Shown: positions 17,598-24,793, counted from the stretch's first letter. The stretch is DNA of 35,791 nucleotides from a virus (IMGVR_UViG_3300031951_000599:1-35791); one strand, 5' to 3'. Numbers and translations: made by a program. Notes: generated by a model from the letters alone, not told the origin.

Positions 17598-18190
17598 TAT
17601 TCGTACCACTCCAAGGCTAGATGTGCTGCGTGAGCAACACCGTTTACGTTTGTCAGTCGAAACAAGTAAGTTGTCAGTGGTTTTAAGACGTACTCAAGTG
17701 ATCCTGCATCGCCGCCACCTGCCTTCTTGCCTACACCGCCGGGAATAATCTGCCCGTCAAGCTCCGTACCTACTGCGGTCACTGTCGGGGCAAAGACCAT
17801 CGCAACTTGGCTTGGATTGCTGACTGCATAATTCCTGTTTCTGCTAATCGGCGTAAATGGTGTGCCACCACTGGTCGTCGAACCCTCGTAAATGTACAGT
17901 TCTGCGTCACCCAAGCACAAAGCTTCAACCATCAAATGAGGTATTACGCCTGCTGGCGAGGCCATTGCTATGTCGATGCTGGCACCAGCGGCTAGTTTTG
18001 CGCTAACTGGGTACATCTTGTAGGCAAAGAATGCTCTGCCGTCGTGGTTACGCTGGTGGTTCACGTCCACCATAATTGATGGTGCATCAGCACCGGCAAC
18101 GACGTAGTTGCCAGCGTTGTTCTTCTGAACCTGCGTGACGAACCGGGACTTGGTTGTCAGCGATTCAAGGGTGACTTCGGTGACTGCCAT
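17597..18190 (-). CDS. Probable virion decoration / structural protein
   Basis: A 197-residue beta-rich protein starting at the ATG at 18190 (overlaps the previous TGA). I recognise a common phage structural family: VDVNHQRNHDGRAFFAYKM, AELYIYEGSTTSGGTPFTP, DGQIIPGGVGKKAGG, and a closing EYVLKPLTTYLFRLTN ... ALEWYE. Members lie near portal and capsid genes and are thought to be virion proteins. The decoration role is inferred; no enzymatic residues are seen. Confidence 0.7.
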   Translation of the reverse strand: MAVTEVTLESLTTKSRFVTQVQKNNAGNYVVAGADAPSIMVDVNHQRNHDGRAFFAYKMYPVSAKLAAGASIDIAMASPAGVIPHLMVEALCLGDAELYIYEGSTTSGGTPFTPISRNRNYAVSNPSQVAMVFAPTVTAVGTELDGQIIPGGVGKKAGGGDAGSLEYVLKPLTTYLFRLTNVNGVAHAAHLALEWYE

Positions 18191-18366
18191 CAATCATCCT
18201 CGTCTTCGTATTCATCTTCAGGCATATCCATCTTGCCGGGCTTCTTCTTGCCGTGTGCTTTTGCCAGCATTTTCATTGCTTTGCGTTTAAGCGCCAAGTC
18301 TTTTGCCGACGGCAGCTTTTCTTCTTCTTCGTATTCTTTTTGCTCAATTGTGATGGTGAGTGGCAT
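18190..18366 (-). CDS. Small charged phage protein
   Basis: A 58-residue protein starting at the ATG at 18366, three bases after the previous stop. It begins MPLTITIEQKEYEEEEKLPS, continues with a strongly basic helix (LKRKAMKMLAKAHGKKKPGK) and ends in an acidic tail (MPEDEYEDEDD). The alternating charge suggests a disordered or nucleic-acid-associated peptide. No family was recognised. The tight packing and TGATG link to the next gene support it being real. Confidence 0.6.
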   Translation of the reverse strand: MPLTITIEQKEYEEEEKLPSAKDLALKRKAMKMLAKAHGKKKPGKMDMPEDEYEDEDD

Positions 18367-18368
18367 GA

Positions 18369-18524
18369 TTAACCTTTCTGTTTAGTTGCCTTACGAGCTT
18401 CCGAAAGCGCAATCGCTTGAGCCTGTTTAGGATCCTTAACCACCGGGCCACCTTTTCCAGAATGTAATGTGCCAGACTTGTATTCACGCATCACCTTCCT
18501 TACTTTTTTGTCGAACTTGTCCAT
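18369..18524 (-). CDS. DUF6496-like small protein
   Basis: A 51-residue basic protein, start ATG at 18524 overlapping the previous stop (TAATG). The sequence KVRKVMREYKSGTLHSGKGG, then PVVKDPKQAQAIALSEARKA, is the signature of the DUF6496 type, small proteins found widely in phages and bacteria with no known function. It sits in the cluster of small genes between terminase and portal. Confidence 0.8.
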   Translation of the reverse strand: MDKFDKKVRKVMREYKSGTLHSGKGGPVVKDPKQAQAIALSEARKATKQKG

Positions 18525-19129
18525 TAAAGCGTGACTCCTTTGGATAGCATTGGTCTTGATTGCGATCTGCGTCCTGTTGCTGCCAGCCGTGATGCCTTAC
18601 GTTCTGCTACTTCTCGCTGGAATCCTTCTTCTAATGCCTCGCGCTTTTCCTGCAAAGCAGACAAACTTTGTTCTCTGCCTGTTGTTTCTGGTGGTGTTGG
18701 TGCTTGCTCAGTAAACTGACCGGGGAATGGTTTATCTCGCTTTAGCACAATGTCGTAAGCCATATCAGGCGTTCTGCCTTTATTGGTCTTGACCTCACGA
18801 CCGATGCTCTCAATGCTCCAATCTTGAAGCTGGTTGTAGTTGACCATGCCCTGACCGGGCATATTTAAGTCATAGCTACCTGCTCGGAAGTTATACTTTG
18901 CGCTTGGGACTGTCATGCGCTCATACGGATCTTTCTGGTACTGCTCGATCATTGCGCGATAGTCTTGCAGACGCTTTTGGTAGTCGGCAGATTTCTTCTG
19001 GAAGTCTTCCAAGCCTGACGGAGAACTGGTAACTCTTTCCATTTGCTTTGCAACGTCGGAGACATCTTGCTGGTACTGTGTCGCCAAGCGGGATATGTCG
19101 CGCTGCCTTGCTGTAGGTTTCTTAGCCAT
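18524..19129 (-). CDS. Coiled-coil phage protein
   Basis: A 201-residue protein with a helical N-terminal half (RDISRLATQYQQDVSDVAKQ, then KSADYQKRLQDYRAMIEQYQK), a central less-helical part (NFRAGSYDLNMPGQGMVNY), and a C-terminal coiled coil (QEKREALEEGFQREVAERKA). The tail is basic. The gene lies between another coiled-coil protein and the DUF6496-like gene. Probably virion-associated; no family recognised. Confidence 0.65.
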   Translation of the reverse strand: MAKKPTARQRDISRLATQYQQDVSDVAKQMERVTSSPSGLEDFQKKSADYQKRLQDYRAMIEQYQKDPYERMTVPSAKYNFRAGSYDLNMPGQGMVNYNQLQDWSIESIGREVKTNKGRTPDMAYDIVLKRDKPFPGQFTEQAPTPPETTGREQSLSALQEKREALEEGFQREVAERKASRLAATGRRSQSRPMLSKGVTL

Positions 19130-19130
19130 G

Positions 19131-19523
19131 TCAGATCCCCGTGCCCATGCCGAGTGTTCCGAGTTCTGGTGTCAGTCGCTCATCAGAGAGTAATGCACGT
19201 TGACCGCCACGCGCTCTGGCTCGCATTTTTGAGGATTCTTCCTGTCCCATACGGCGACGTTCGTCCTCAAGTTCTTTGGCGATACGGGCAGCTTCGGCCT
19301 CCATTGCGCCCTTTTGCTCTGCGTATCGAGCTGTCTCAGCGGAGAGTCGTTCCTTAGCGATACTGGTTTGCTTTTGCTGCTCCAGCAGTTGAGCATCAGC
19401 CGACTTTTGGGCTGTGGCAGCTTCTTGTTGTGCTAATTTACGGGCTTCATTAGCAGACTGCCTTGCTTTATCGGCCTGATATACCGAACCTACCAACATG
19501 GCGGCTGAAATCCAGAATGGCAT
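19131..19523 (-). CDS. Membrane-anchored-like coiled-coil protein after the terminase
   Basis: A 130-residue protein. The N-terminus MPFWISAAMLVGSVYQADKA is hydrophobic, then a long Ala/Glu/Gln-rich coiled coil runs to about residue 100, and the end carries RARARGGQRALLSDERLTPE. This layout recurs in environmental podoviruses just after the large terminase. AAGGAGG lies upstream of the ATG at 19523. Likely a virion or ejection-associated protein; function is not established. Confidence 0.65.
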   Translation of the reverse strand: MPFWISAAMLVGSVYQADKARQSANEARKLAQQEAATAQKSADAQLLEQQKQTSIAKERLSAETARYAEQKGAMEAEAARIAKELEDERRRMGQEESSKMRARARGGQRALLSDERLTPELGTLGMGTGI

Positions 19524-19551
19524 ACATCCTCCTTAACAAAACTTTGAGGGA

Positions 19552-19579
19552 ATTGTATGCTTTTTACCCGACTATGCAA
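19552..19579 (-). promoter_or_regulatory. Sigma70-like promoter downstream of the terminase
   Basis: Minus strand: -35 TTGCAT (19579-19574), 16-base spacer, -10 TACAAT (19557-19552). It lies in the 86-base gap between the terminase and the next gene and would drive the portal/scaffold group. It shares form and spacing with the capsid promoter. Confidence 0.6.
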
Positions 19580-19585
19580 GCGTCA

Positions 19586-19604
19586 TGCTATCTTGGCGAT
19601 AGCA
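19586..19604 (-). terminator. Perfect hairpin just after the terminase stop
   Basis: TGCTATC and GATAGCA form a perfect 7-bp stem with a 5-base loop, five bases beyond the terminase stop codon and just upstream of the predicted promoter. There is no U-tract, so it may be a weak terminator, an mRNA end stabiliser or a protein-binding site. Confidence 0.45.
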
Positions 19605-19609
19605 AAATC

Positions 19610-21166
19610 TTAGGCAAAGATGTCGAAGTCGGTATTGGCTACGCTTTGCTGGATAAATTGACCGTTGGAACCCATAGGATTCTTGGTCATTCTGCGGTGT
19701 TCGCCCCCTCCCAGCAGCAGGTAGCCAAAAGCATCGCCAACGTGGGAGTGTTCGTTCTTGTTTGGAGCGTCTCGGAAGCGTTCTTGACCAGCGCCAACTG
19801 AGATCCGCTTGAAGTGGTAGCCGCCAGCCAAGGATTTCCGCAGTAGCTTGCAGGACTTGTCAACTATCAAGCCGGGTTTTCCTTGGATTAGGCGCTGCAT
19901 TGGGGCTGCGGCTGCTTCCCGGCGCACTTTAAAGTCGTTACTTGGCGTAGGCTGGGCGCGTAAACCCAATGTTCTCAGGTGGTCGAAGGCGGTGACTTCG
20001 TAGATAGCATCTCGCTGCATACCGGCGGGGTCGCCCCAGACGAAAATCTGTGCTTTGGGGAACCGGGCATTCAGTTCACCCAGCAGTTGCTGACCGAAAC
20101 GTTCCAGACCCATGTCAAAGGTGACGATCTCGTGGAGGACTTTCCATGTGCCAGCACTTGTCTTTTGTCCAATGACGGCGGCTGGGGTCAAACCGAAGTC
20201 GAGTCCTACTTGGATGGGCAGGGCTGGGTCGTATTCCAAGTCGGCGGACATCAGATTATCGTCGTACTCAGGCCAGACGGGTCTACCTTCCTGTACATAG
20301 GTGTATTTACCTTCGGCGTAGCAGCGTATCCAGTCTAGGTTTTTCCCGAGGAGCATTTGCTGGTAGTAGCCAGCGGGGAGGTTGCTGATGTTTTCAGCTT
20401 TAGGATTCTTTTGCCACCATCTTCCTGCGCTATAGATGCAATCGTTAGCTTCAGGATTTTCTGGAAGTTCTGCAAGATCAGCCTCGATGACTCCTCCGGG
20501 CTGTCTGAAGAATTCCCACTTAAACGCCCCACTCATCTTCTCCTTTTCAGCCAGCTTAAACCACCAATGGTCATCATCCATTGGGTTTGTATCCAATATA
20601 ATGCCGTGCCAACTAGCACCGCCGTCCCGCTTAGTCGGGTATCGTCCGACTCGGTGTGTCAATCCGTCGATCACTGCCTTTGGTAGTTCCCGTGCTTCGT
20701 TGACCCATGCACCTGTCAACTCCAACGAGAGTAGCTTTCTCACATCCTTTGGCTGATCCAGCGCAAGAAAGATCACCTCGCAGTCGATCCCAGCGGCACC
20801 ATCTCTTGCTGGCAGCTTGATGTGGTGGGTAATCGGTGGTGTCCATAGCAAGGGGCCAAAGGTATTCTCTGGGAACAAATCGAGCCACGTTTTAATCGTC
20901 GTGGTCTTTAGCATCGGGTAGCTGTTTCGGACAATCGCAAAGCGGCTGTACTTGATGCCGTCAATAGGACTAGGCTTTTGCTGCACGGCCTTCATCATGA
21001 TCTCGGCACAACAGGCGTATGACTTGCCTGAGCCTACTGGCCCCATGACTCCGCGAACGAATGCTTTAGATTGCAGGAACTTCCAGACGACTGGGCTGGT
21101 AGAGAAGTCGAGGTTTAGCCCTGTGACGGGCATCTCCTTTGTGCCTGCATCTTTAGTTTTACTCAC
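19610..21166 (-). CDS. terL: Large terminase subunit
   Basis: A 518-residue DNA packaging motor. The ATPase part has Walker A GPVGSGKS (residues 42-49) and a Walker B-like segment TGAWVNEARE (151-160). The nuclease part has GLDFG (321-325), WGDPAG (377-382) and a C-terminal HSHVGDAFGYLL. Length and motif order are typical. The start is GTG at 21166 with AAGGGG upstream, overlapping the previous gene by eight bases. It works with the small terminase at 21597-22040 and the portal. Confidence 0.95.
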   Translation of the reverse strand: MSKTKDAGTKEMPVTGLNLDFSTSPVVWKFLQSKAFVRGVMGPVGSGKSYACCAEIMMKAVQQKPSPIDGIKYSRFAIVRNSYPMLKTTTIKTWLDLFPENTFGPLLWTPPITHHIKLPARDGAAGIDCEVIFLALDQPKDVRKLLSLELTGAWVNEARELPKAVIDGLTHRVGRYPTKRDGGASWHGIILDTNPMDDDHWWFKLAEKEKMSGAFKWEFFRQPGGVIEADLAELPENPEANDCIYSAGRWWQKNPKAENISNLPAGYYQQMLLGKNLDWIRCYAEGKYTYVQEGRPVWPEYDDNLMSADLEYDPALPIQVGLDFGLTPAAVIGQKTSAGTWKVLHEIVTFDMGLERFGQQLLGELNARFPKAQIFVWGDPAGMQRDAIYEVTAFDHLRTLGLRAQPTPSNDFKVRREAAAAPMQRLIQGKPGLIVDKSCKLLRKSLAGGYHFKRISVGAGQERFRDAPNKNEHSHVGDAFGYLLLGGGEHRRMTKNPMGSNGQFIQQSVANTDFDIFA

Positions 21167-21350
21167 TGCTGCCCCTTGCGCGATCCCATGCCGCTGCTGC
21201 TTGTTTTAATGCGTACCCAACCGCCTCCTGACTGCGCTCATCGTTAGCAACATCAAGCACTGAAAATTCAAAATGACCATCCCAGTGATGTGTAATCACT
21301 AATGTGTAGGTTACTGGATGACGCTTTGTGGCAAGGTCTATGACAGTCAT
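21159..21350 (-). CDS. Small hypothetical protein
   Basis: A 63-residue protein between two overlaps: the ATGA overlap at its start and an eight-base overlap into the terminase. It has a beta-type segment (YTLVITHHWDGHFEFSVLDV) followed by a helix (SQEAVGYALKQAAAAWDRAR). I do not recognise a family. The tight coupling to neighbours supports it as a real gene. Confidence 0.6.
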   Translation of the reverse strand: MTVIDLATKRHPVTYTLVITHHWDGHFEFSVLDVANDERSQEAVGYALKQAAAAWDRARGSSE

Positions 21351-21610
21351 GCCTCACCCCGTTCGCGTATAGCGTCTGCTAATGTTTCAACAGCAGCTAG
21401 TTCATAGAATTCCTGCAACTGAGCGTGTTCGTCTGCTTGCTCATCGCACACCTTCGCGCATTCCTCGCGCTCTGATGCTGCAATTTCTAGGAACTTTTTT
21501 GCAACGTGTTTCCGCAACAATTCCATGTCAGCTTTACTTTTTCTGTCGTAATGATTTGCCCAATAATCTGCAGACATCCACGCCATACGGATAATGTCAT
21601 CTCTGGTCAC
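21347..21610 (-). CDS. Small conserved phage protein (REECAKVCDEQ type)
   Basis: An 87-residue protein starting GTG at 21610, overlapping the small terminase gene by 14 bases. The order DDIIRMAWMSADYW, then AASEREECAKVCDEQADEH, then ETLADAIRERGEA, is a pattern I recognise from many phage proteins of unknown function. Two cysteines flank the AKV turn. No role can be assigned. Confidence 0.7.
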   Translation of the reverse strand: MTRDDIIRMAWMSADYWANHYDRKSKADMELLRKHVAKKFLEIAASEREECAKVCDEQADEHAQLQEFYELAAVETLADAIRERGEA

Positions 21611-22040
21611 TGATTTCCTCTGCGTCTATGACTTCCGGCGCCTTAACATTAATGCCAATGACGCTGGGTTTATCGGACTCCTCGGCAGTATCCAGCAGCC
21701 CCGAGGCTTTGGCTAAGATTCTCAGTACACCCACTTTGTCGTACAGTTCTATGTCCAGAGTCCGCACACAACCGCCTTCTTTGTCGTAGCGCTCGTTGAC
21801 TTTGATGGACTTAATGGCTTGCAGTGCGTGTTCAGGGATGTCTTTACTGGCTTTAACTTGTATATTGCCTTGGGTATCCCACTCCATGATGTCGGTGAGC
21901 TTGGTATTAGCAATAGTCAGCAGGGCATAGGCGACAGCTTCCCTGTTCTTGGCGATAGTTGTGGAGCCTCCAAGTCGTTCTTGGACTTTACGGACTCCAC
22001 CCCAGTGTTTAATTGACGGTATTTGTTTGGTAACTGACAT
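21597..22040 (-). CDS. terS: Small terminase subunit (probable)
   Basis: A 147-residue protein ahead of the large terminase. The region AVAYALLTIANTKLTDIMEW and the later IKVNERYDKEGGCVRTLDIELYDK, then VLRILAKASGLLD, match the DNA-binding plus oligomerisation helices of small terminase proteins of the Terminase_2 type. The C-terminal tail is probably disordered. The start ATG at 22040 overlaps the previous stop (TAATG). Expected role: recognising phage DNA for packaging. Confidence 0.75.
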   Translation of the reverse strand: MSVTKQIPSIKHWGGVRKVQERLGGSTTIAKNREAVAYALLTIANTKLTDIMEWDTQGNIQVKASKDIPEHALQAIKSIKVNERYDKEGGCVRTLDIELYDKVGVLRILAKASGLLDTAEESDKPSVIGINVKAPEVIDAEEISDQR

Positions 22041-22759
22041 TACAGTGAGACATCAGACATCATTGATCTGCCCATTTGTTTTTTGCTGCTTATGACAATT
22101 TTCTTCCCCGGCTTAATCTTTTGTATTTCTTCAATATGATCGCTGCCCATAACGTAAACACCGCTGTCTTGGTTGGCAACAAACATCTGTCTTTGAGAGT
22201 TGGCTTTCTTTGCCATCTTCCCTGCCTTATTGGGGTAATCTTCCCAATCTTCATCAGGCCACATCAGTTCTTCACCAGCAGACAGGAACTTCTCAACATT
22301 TGCCTGAGTAGCCTTTTCTTTAGCCATTTCCACAAAGTCGGCATCTGATTCGCTAATCCCACGCAAAAACTTAATTAGCGTGTCAGAGGTAAACCGTTTA
22401 TTTTTAAAGAACCCAATCTTGTCTTGCGCTTTTAACGCCATTTGTATAATGGTTTTACTCGGCGAGACCAAGTGTTTCTTTTGGTTATTTTCTTCTGTGT
22501 TGGTGAATATGGTGTACAGGAACTCAGGTGGGTATCCTTTTACTTGTTTTGCAAATAGTTCATCCCATGATCCACGATAAGCGGACTTGGGTATTTCCTT
22601 GATGGCAGAGATATCCCCGCCGTTGCCTTCGTAGTAAGCACCATGCTGGCTGGCAATCTCCATTAACCGTTTAGCATCTGACCGAGACAAGCTGACGCTT
22701 TCGCCATGCTCAATGCCGACGTATGCCTTTTTGCCATTAACGAAGATTGCCTTGTCCAT
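22040..22759 (-). CDS. Unknown protein upstream of the small terminase
   Basis: A 239-residue, Lys-rich protein starting at the ATG at 22759, two bases after the stop of the Cys-rich microprotein. The N-terminal ~50 residues look like a small alpha/beta unit (MDKAIFVNGKKAYVGIEHGE). The middle is helical (KTIIQMALKAQDKIGFFKNK) and the end is basic (KPGKKIVISSKKQMGRS). I recognise no family and no catalytic motif. Its position suggests a packaging accessory or a DNA-binding protein, but this is a guess. Confidence 0.7.
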   Translation of the reverse strand: MDKAIFVNGKKAYVGIEHGESVSLSRSDAKRLMEIASQHGAYYEGNGGDISAIKEIPKSAYRGSWDELFAKQVKGYPPEFLYTIFTNTEENNQKKHLVSPSKTIIQMALKAQDKIGFFKNKRFTSDTLIKFLRGISESDADFVEMAKEKATQANVEKFLSAGEELMWPDEDWEDYPNKAGKMAKKANSQRQMFVANQDSGVYVMGSDHIEEIQKIKPGKKIVISSKKQMGRSMMSDVSL

Positions 22760-22761
22760 AA

Positions 22762-22908
22762 TCAATTACAAGTGGTATTACAGTTACCAGCATAGCAGCA
22801 GGTGGTGCAGTAGACACAACCATTAGGGCCACAGTAGCTGTTGTATGTGCAGGCTGCGTAGCTCATAGTTGCGGTAGCTGCTAGCCAGAGGGCGATGAGA
22901 TATTTCAT
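22762..22908 (-). CDS. Cys-rich exported microprotein
   Basis: A 48-residue protein with AAGGAG five bases before its ATG at 22908. The first ~19 residues form a signal peptide (MKYLIALWLAATATMSYAA, cleavage near AYAA/YAA-C). The mature part of only 29 residues has eight cysteines (C20, C26, C31, C34, C37, C38, C43, C47), with NGCVYCTTCCYAGNC at its core. It would be exported and either disulphide-bonded or metal-binding. It lies between the SSB-like gene and an unknown gene. No family is known to me; the reading is seen directly in the sequence. Confidence 0.7.
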   Translation of the reverse strand: MKYLIALWLAATATMSYAACTYNSYCGPNGCVYCTTCCYAGNCNTTCN

Positions 22909-23018
22909 ATGGCTCCTTTTTAGGATTATTAGTCGGGTACTCGCTGCACTGTGGCTGGCAGTTATCTAGATTCCAGCTACCCATTTCACAGGATCCGCTT
23001 TCCCCGGAGAACAATATA

Positions 23019-23306
23019 TCACCAAGGGATGTCGTCATCCATATTATCTTTTTTATCGTTAGGCATATATCCATTGCCTTTATCTATCGCGTGCTGGGTA
23101 GGTTCTGCTGGCACCATCTTCCCTAGACGTACCGAGTAAAACAGATCCCCGTTCTTCGTCTTCTTCTCCCATGCCGACAGGTAGAACAACTGACCATTTA
23201 ACTTCATCTTCCCAGACCAGTCCGGGCTATTCTCATTCTTCTTCTTATTTAAAAACAAATTACCATTGTCATCTTGCAACTCATATGGCTTATTACCGTA
23301 GTTCAT
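23019..23306 (-). CDS. Single-stranded DNA-binding-like protein
   Basis: I chose the ATG at 23306 (95 residues) because GGAGAG lies just upstream; a TTG four codons earlier is possible. The protein has the compact beta pattern of small OB-fold phage proteins: NYGNKPYELQDDNGNLFLNK, then MKLNGQLFYLSAWEKKTKNG, then LFYSVRLGKMV. It ends in an acidic tail DNMDDDIPW that mimics the DDDIPF tip of bacterial SSB, used to recruit partner proteins. The ssDNA-binding role is inferred from this tail and fold pattern. Confidence 0.6.
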   Translation of the reverse strand: MNYGNKPYELQDDNGNLFLNKKKNENSPDWSGKMKLNGQLFYLSAWEKKTKNGDLFYSVRLGKMVPAEPTQHAIDKGNGYMPNDKKDNMDDDIPW

Positions 23307-23339
23307 GTGGCTCTCCAAAGAGATTACTAAAAGTTATTT

Positions 23340-23351
23340 GCACAACTGTGC
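23340..23351. promoter_or_regulatory. Operator-like palindrome before the late block
   Basis: GCACA-AC-TGTGC is an inverted repeat with 5-base arms about 34 bases before the SSB-like gene. On the minus strand TATAGT, a possible -10, lies just upstream of it, though no good -35 is seen. A binding site for one of the phage regulators is possible. Confidence 0.3.
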
Positions 23352-23668
23352 CTATCTACTATACTTCATTGCAGGGGGCATAACCCACCCCTCCCGTCGG
23401 TAGCTTGTGACCAAGGGAATAAACGTGGCGAGTAGGACGGTACTCCTTATTCATACCCCCGGATGGGATCAGGTAGAGAATATCGGGACACATAGTTCTT
23501 GCAGAGGCTGGCCCCTCTGTTAGCCTAGATAAACTAGAACAAGCATCCAGTAATGGATTCCTCCTATATAAAAAATATGGGTTAGATTCTCTTTGCCCAC
23601 CCCGTGAGGGCCTTTCCTTCGTAGCCAACGCCTCTAAGCCAGCCGCTAACTACCTCACAGTTATATAT

Positions 23669-23702
23669 AAAAAAAGTCTGTAACAGCGGTTTTTCAGACT
23701 TT
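23669..23702 (-). terminator. Terminator downstream of the HTH gene
   Basis: On the minus strand AAAGTCTG and CAGACTTT form an 8-bp stem with a 14-base loop, followed by a run of T residues and then ATATATA. It lies ~90 bases past the HTH gene stop and would separate that unit from the late block. Confidence 0.6.
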
Positions 23703-23789
23703 ATCGTTATATAAAACCTGAAAAAGCTGGGAAAAATTGAGTGAGGTACCCACCGATACAGGCGGACGGTGGGGGGGCAAGGGGTGGCC

Positions 23790-24506
23790 TCACGCTGATG
23801 CCAGTCTGGCAGCGAACCAAGCAAGTCGATGCGGTGGCTCTCTGCGATGCTGCTGCCAGTCTGCGAAGACCTGCTGCAGGACACGCTCGAATGCCTCCCT
23901 GCTCAGGCCAGCAGCACACATCGACACCACTGCCTGCCTGTCTTCACTGGTTACAATCCTGACAATGCCAGCCTTGTTACACTCTGTTCGCCACATTAAC
24001 AAAACATCATCAACACTTAAATACGAACGTTCGTTCTTTTCTGCCGTTAGTGCAACCGTGTTGATCGGTTCTTTGTTTTGGTTGATTGCTTCGATTGTCT
24101 TGCTAGTCTGCCAAGCCTGAAGGGTAGGCGGCAAGTCTTCGAACTTGACTGAATCCATCAACGCATTATTTGACAATGTTTCATCATAGATAACTCTGAT
24201 AATCTGTGCTGTCTTCCCGTGACTGTGATTCTTGACTACCTTGAAATAACCTAGTTCTCGCAAGATTCTGATCTGCCTGCCTGCTGCTTGTCTGCTCACA
24301 CCTAAAGCTTTCCCGACATTGGCATGGCTCGGCCAGCACAAGCCTGCTCTGTTGGCATAACTGCAGACTGTCAGTAATACCCGCATCGCTGCTGGCCTGA
24401 TCCGCCTGTCATTCGCTGCTCTGATCGGGACTATTGAATACTTCCGCAAGTCCTGTGGCCTATGCTGCTCGATCAGTGGCTTCTCTGGTATCTCAAAGCT
24501 TTGCAT
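23790..24506 (-). CDS. Winged-HTH protein, candidate replication initiator or regulator
   Basis: A 238-residue protein with AAAGGA before its ATG at 24506. Residues ~40-95 hold a helix-turn-helix of the HTH_36 / replication-initiator type: AAMRVLLTVCSYANRAGLCW, PSHANVGKALGVSRQAAGRQ, then IRILRELGYFKVVKN as the wing. The C-terminal half is helical (SYLSVDDVLLMWRTECNKAG; VLQQVFADWQQHRREPPHRL), somewhat like DnaD/O-type replication proteins. No polymerase, primase or helicase is seen elsewhere, so it is the best candidate to recruit host replication. A transcription regulator is the alternative. It overlaps the ribbon-helix-helix gene by 14 bases. Confidence 0.7.
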   Translation of the reverse strand: MQSFEIPEKPLIEQHRPQDLRKYSIVPIRAANDRRIRPAAMRVLLTVCSYANRAGLCWPSHANVGKALGVSRQAAGRQIRILRELGYFKVVKNHSHGKTAQIIRVIYDETLSNNALMDSVKFEDLPPTLQAWQTSKTIEAINQNKEPINTVALTAEKNERSYLSVDDVLLMWRTECNKAGIVRIVTSEDRQAVVSMCAAGLSREAFERVLQQVFADWQQHRREPPHRLAWFAARLASA

Positions 24507-24672
24507 TAATCATCCTTTGAAGCTTGTCTTCCGTGCTTTCATGCTGTCTGCAATACTCCCTGATCGCTTGCTCTGCTATTGATACTCGTGAGCGTCTCTG
24601 CTGCTCTGCTTGCCGGTCGAGCATTTCCCTGACATCAACCCGCAACCTTAATAATGTGGCTTTCTGTTCCAT
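24493..24672 (-). CDS. Ribbon-helix-helix (CopG/Arc-like) DNA-binding protein
   Basis: A 59-residue protein, ATG at 24672. It has the classic short ribbon-helix-helix layout: a beta strand (ATLLRLRVDV, residues 5-14), helix A (REMLDRQAEQQRRSR), a turn with RVSIAEQ and helix B (AEQAIREYCRQH). The C-terminus overlaps the HTH gene start, so they are co-translated. Such proteins bind operators as dimers. It is the first leftward gene at the divergent promoter region, so it may control both early directions, as an autoregulator. The motif is seen; the role is inferred. Confidence 0.65.
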   Translation of the reverse strand: MEQKATLLRLRVDVREMLDRQAEQQRRSRVSIAEQAIREYCRQHESTEDKLQRMINAKL

Positions 24673-24716
24673 AGGCGGATGCTATCACAATGCAATAATC
24701 GATTGAAATAATTATC

Positions 24717-24744
24717 TTGTGTTCCTGCCGTCAAGATATATACT
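24717..24744 (+). promoter_or_regulatory. Early rightward promoter
   Basis: -35 TTGTGT (24717-24722), 16-base spacer, -10 TATACT (24739-24744). It stands ~50 bases before the first rightward early gene, in the divergent gap. On the opposite strand TTGACG (24734-24729) may be the -35 of a leftward promoter for the ribbon-helix-helix gene, but its -10 is poor. Confidence 0.5.
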
Positions 24745-24793
24745 TCGGTCAGCAGCACACAATCAACGTCAAAACCTGAAAGGACACGACACC

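Larger units (their letters stand above)
23319..23789. other. Gene-poor region with several inverted repeats (candidate origin / control region)
   Basis: No convincing gene is seen in these ~470 bases. They lie between the end of the HTH gene and the first late gene. Inverted repeats include GCACAACTGTGC (23340-23351), GAGTA/TACTC near 23430-23450, CAGAGG/CCTCTG near 23501-23520, the terminator-like hairpin at 23673-23702, and CCCACCG/CGGTGGG at 23749-23773 nested within GTGAGG/CCTCAC. AT-rich stretches (CTATATAAAAAATATGG, TTATATATAAAAAAAG) alternate with GC-rich ones. This could hold the replication origin, a late promoter with operator, or a small RNA. Confidence 0.4.

Noticed and set aside
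22823-23074. Open frame of 83 residues overlapping the SSB-like and Cys-rich genes
   Set aside because: It is in another frame across both genes and lacks a ribosome site; the Cys-rich microprotein explains the region better.
23581-23640. tRNA-like stretch (GGTTAGATTCTC near a CCCACC)
   Set aside because: No acceptor, D-arm and anticodon stems could be paired in either strand.
23359-23884. Minus-strand open frames in the gene-poor region, including a 31-residue frame ending in APCNEV
   Set aside because: No good ribosome site fits a start, composition is not protein-like, and they cross several inverted repeats.
24706-24734. Leftward promoter for the ribbon-helix-helix gene (TTGACG with a downstream AT-rich -10)
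   Set aside because: The -35 is good, but no hexamer at 16-18 bases resembles TATAAT, so it is not listed as a feature of its own.
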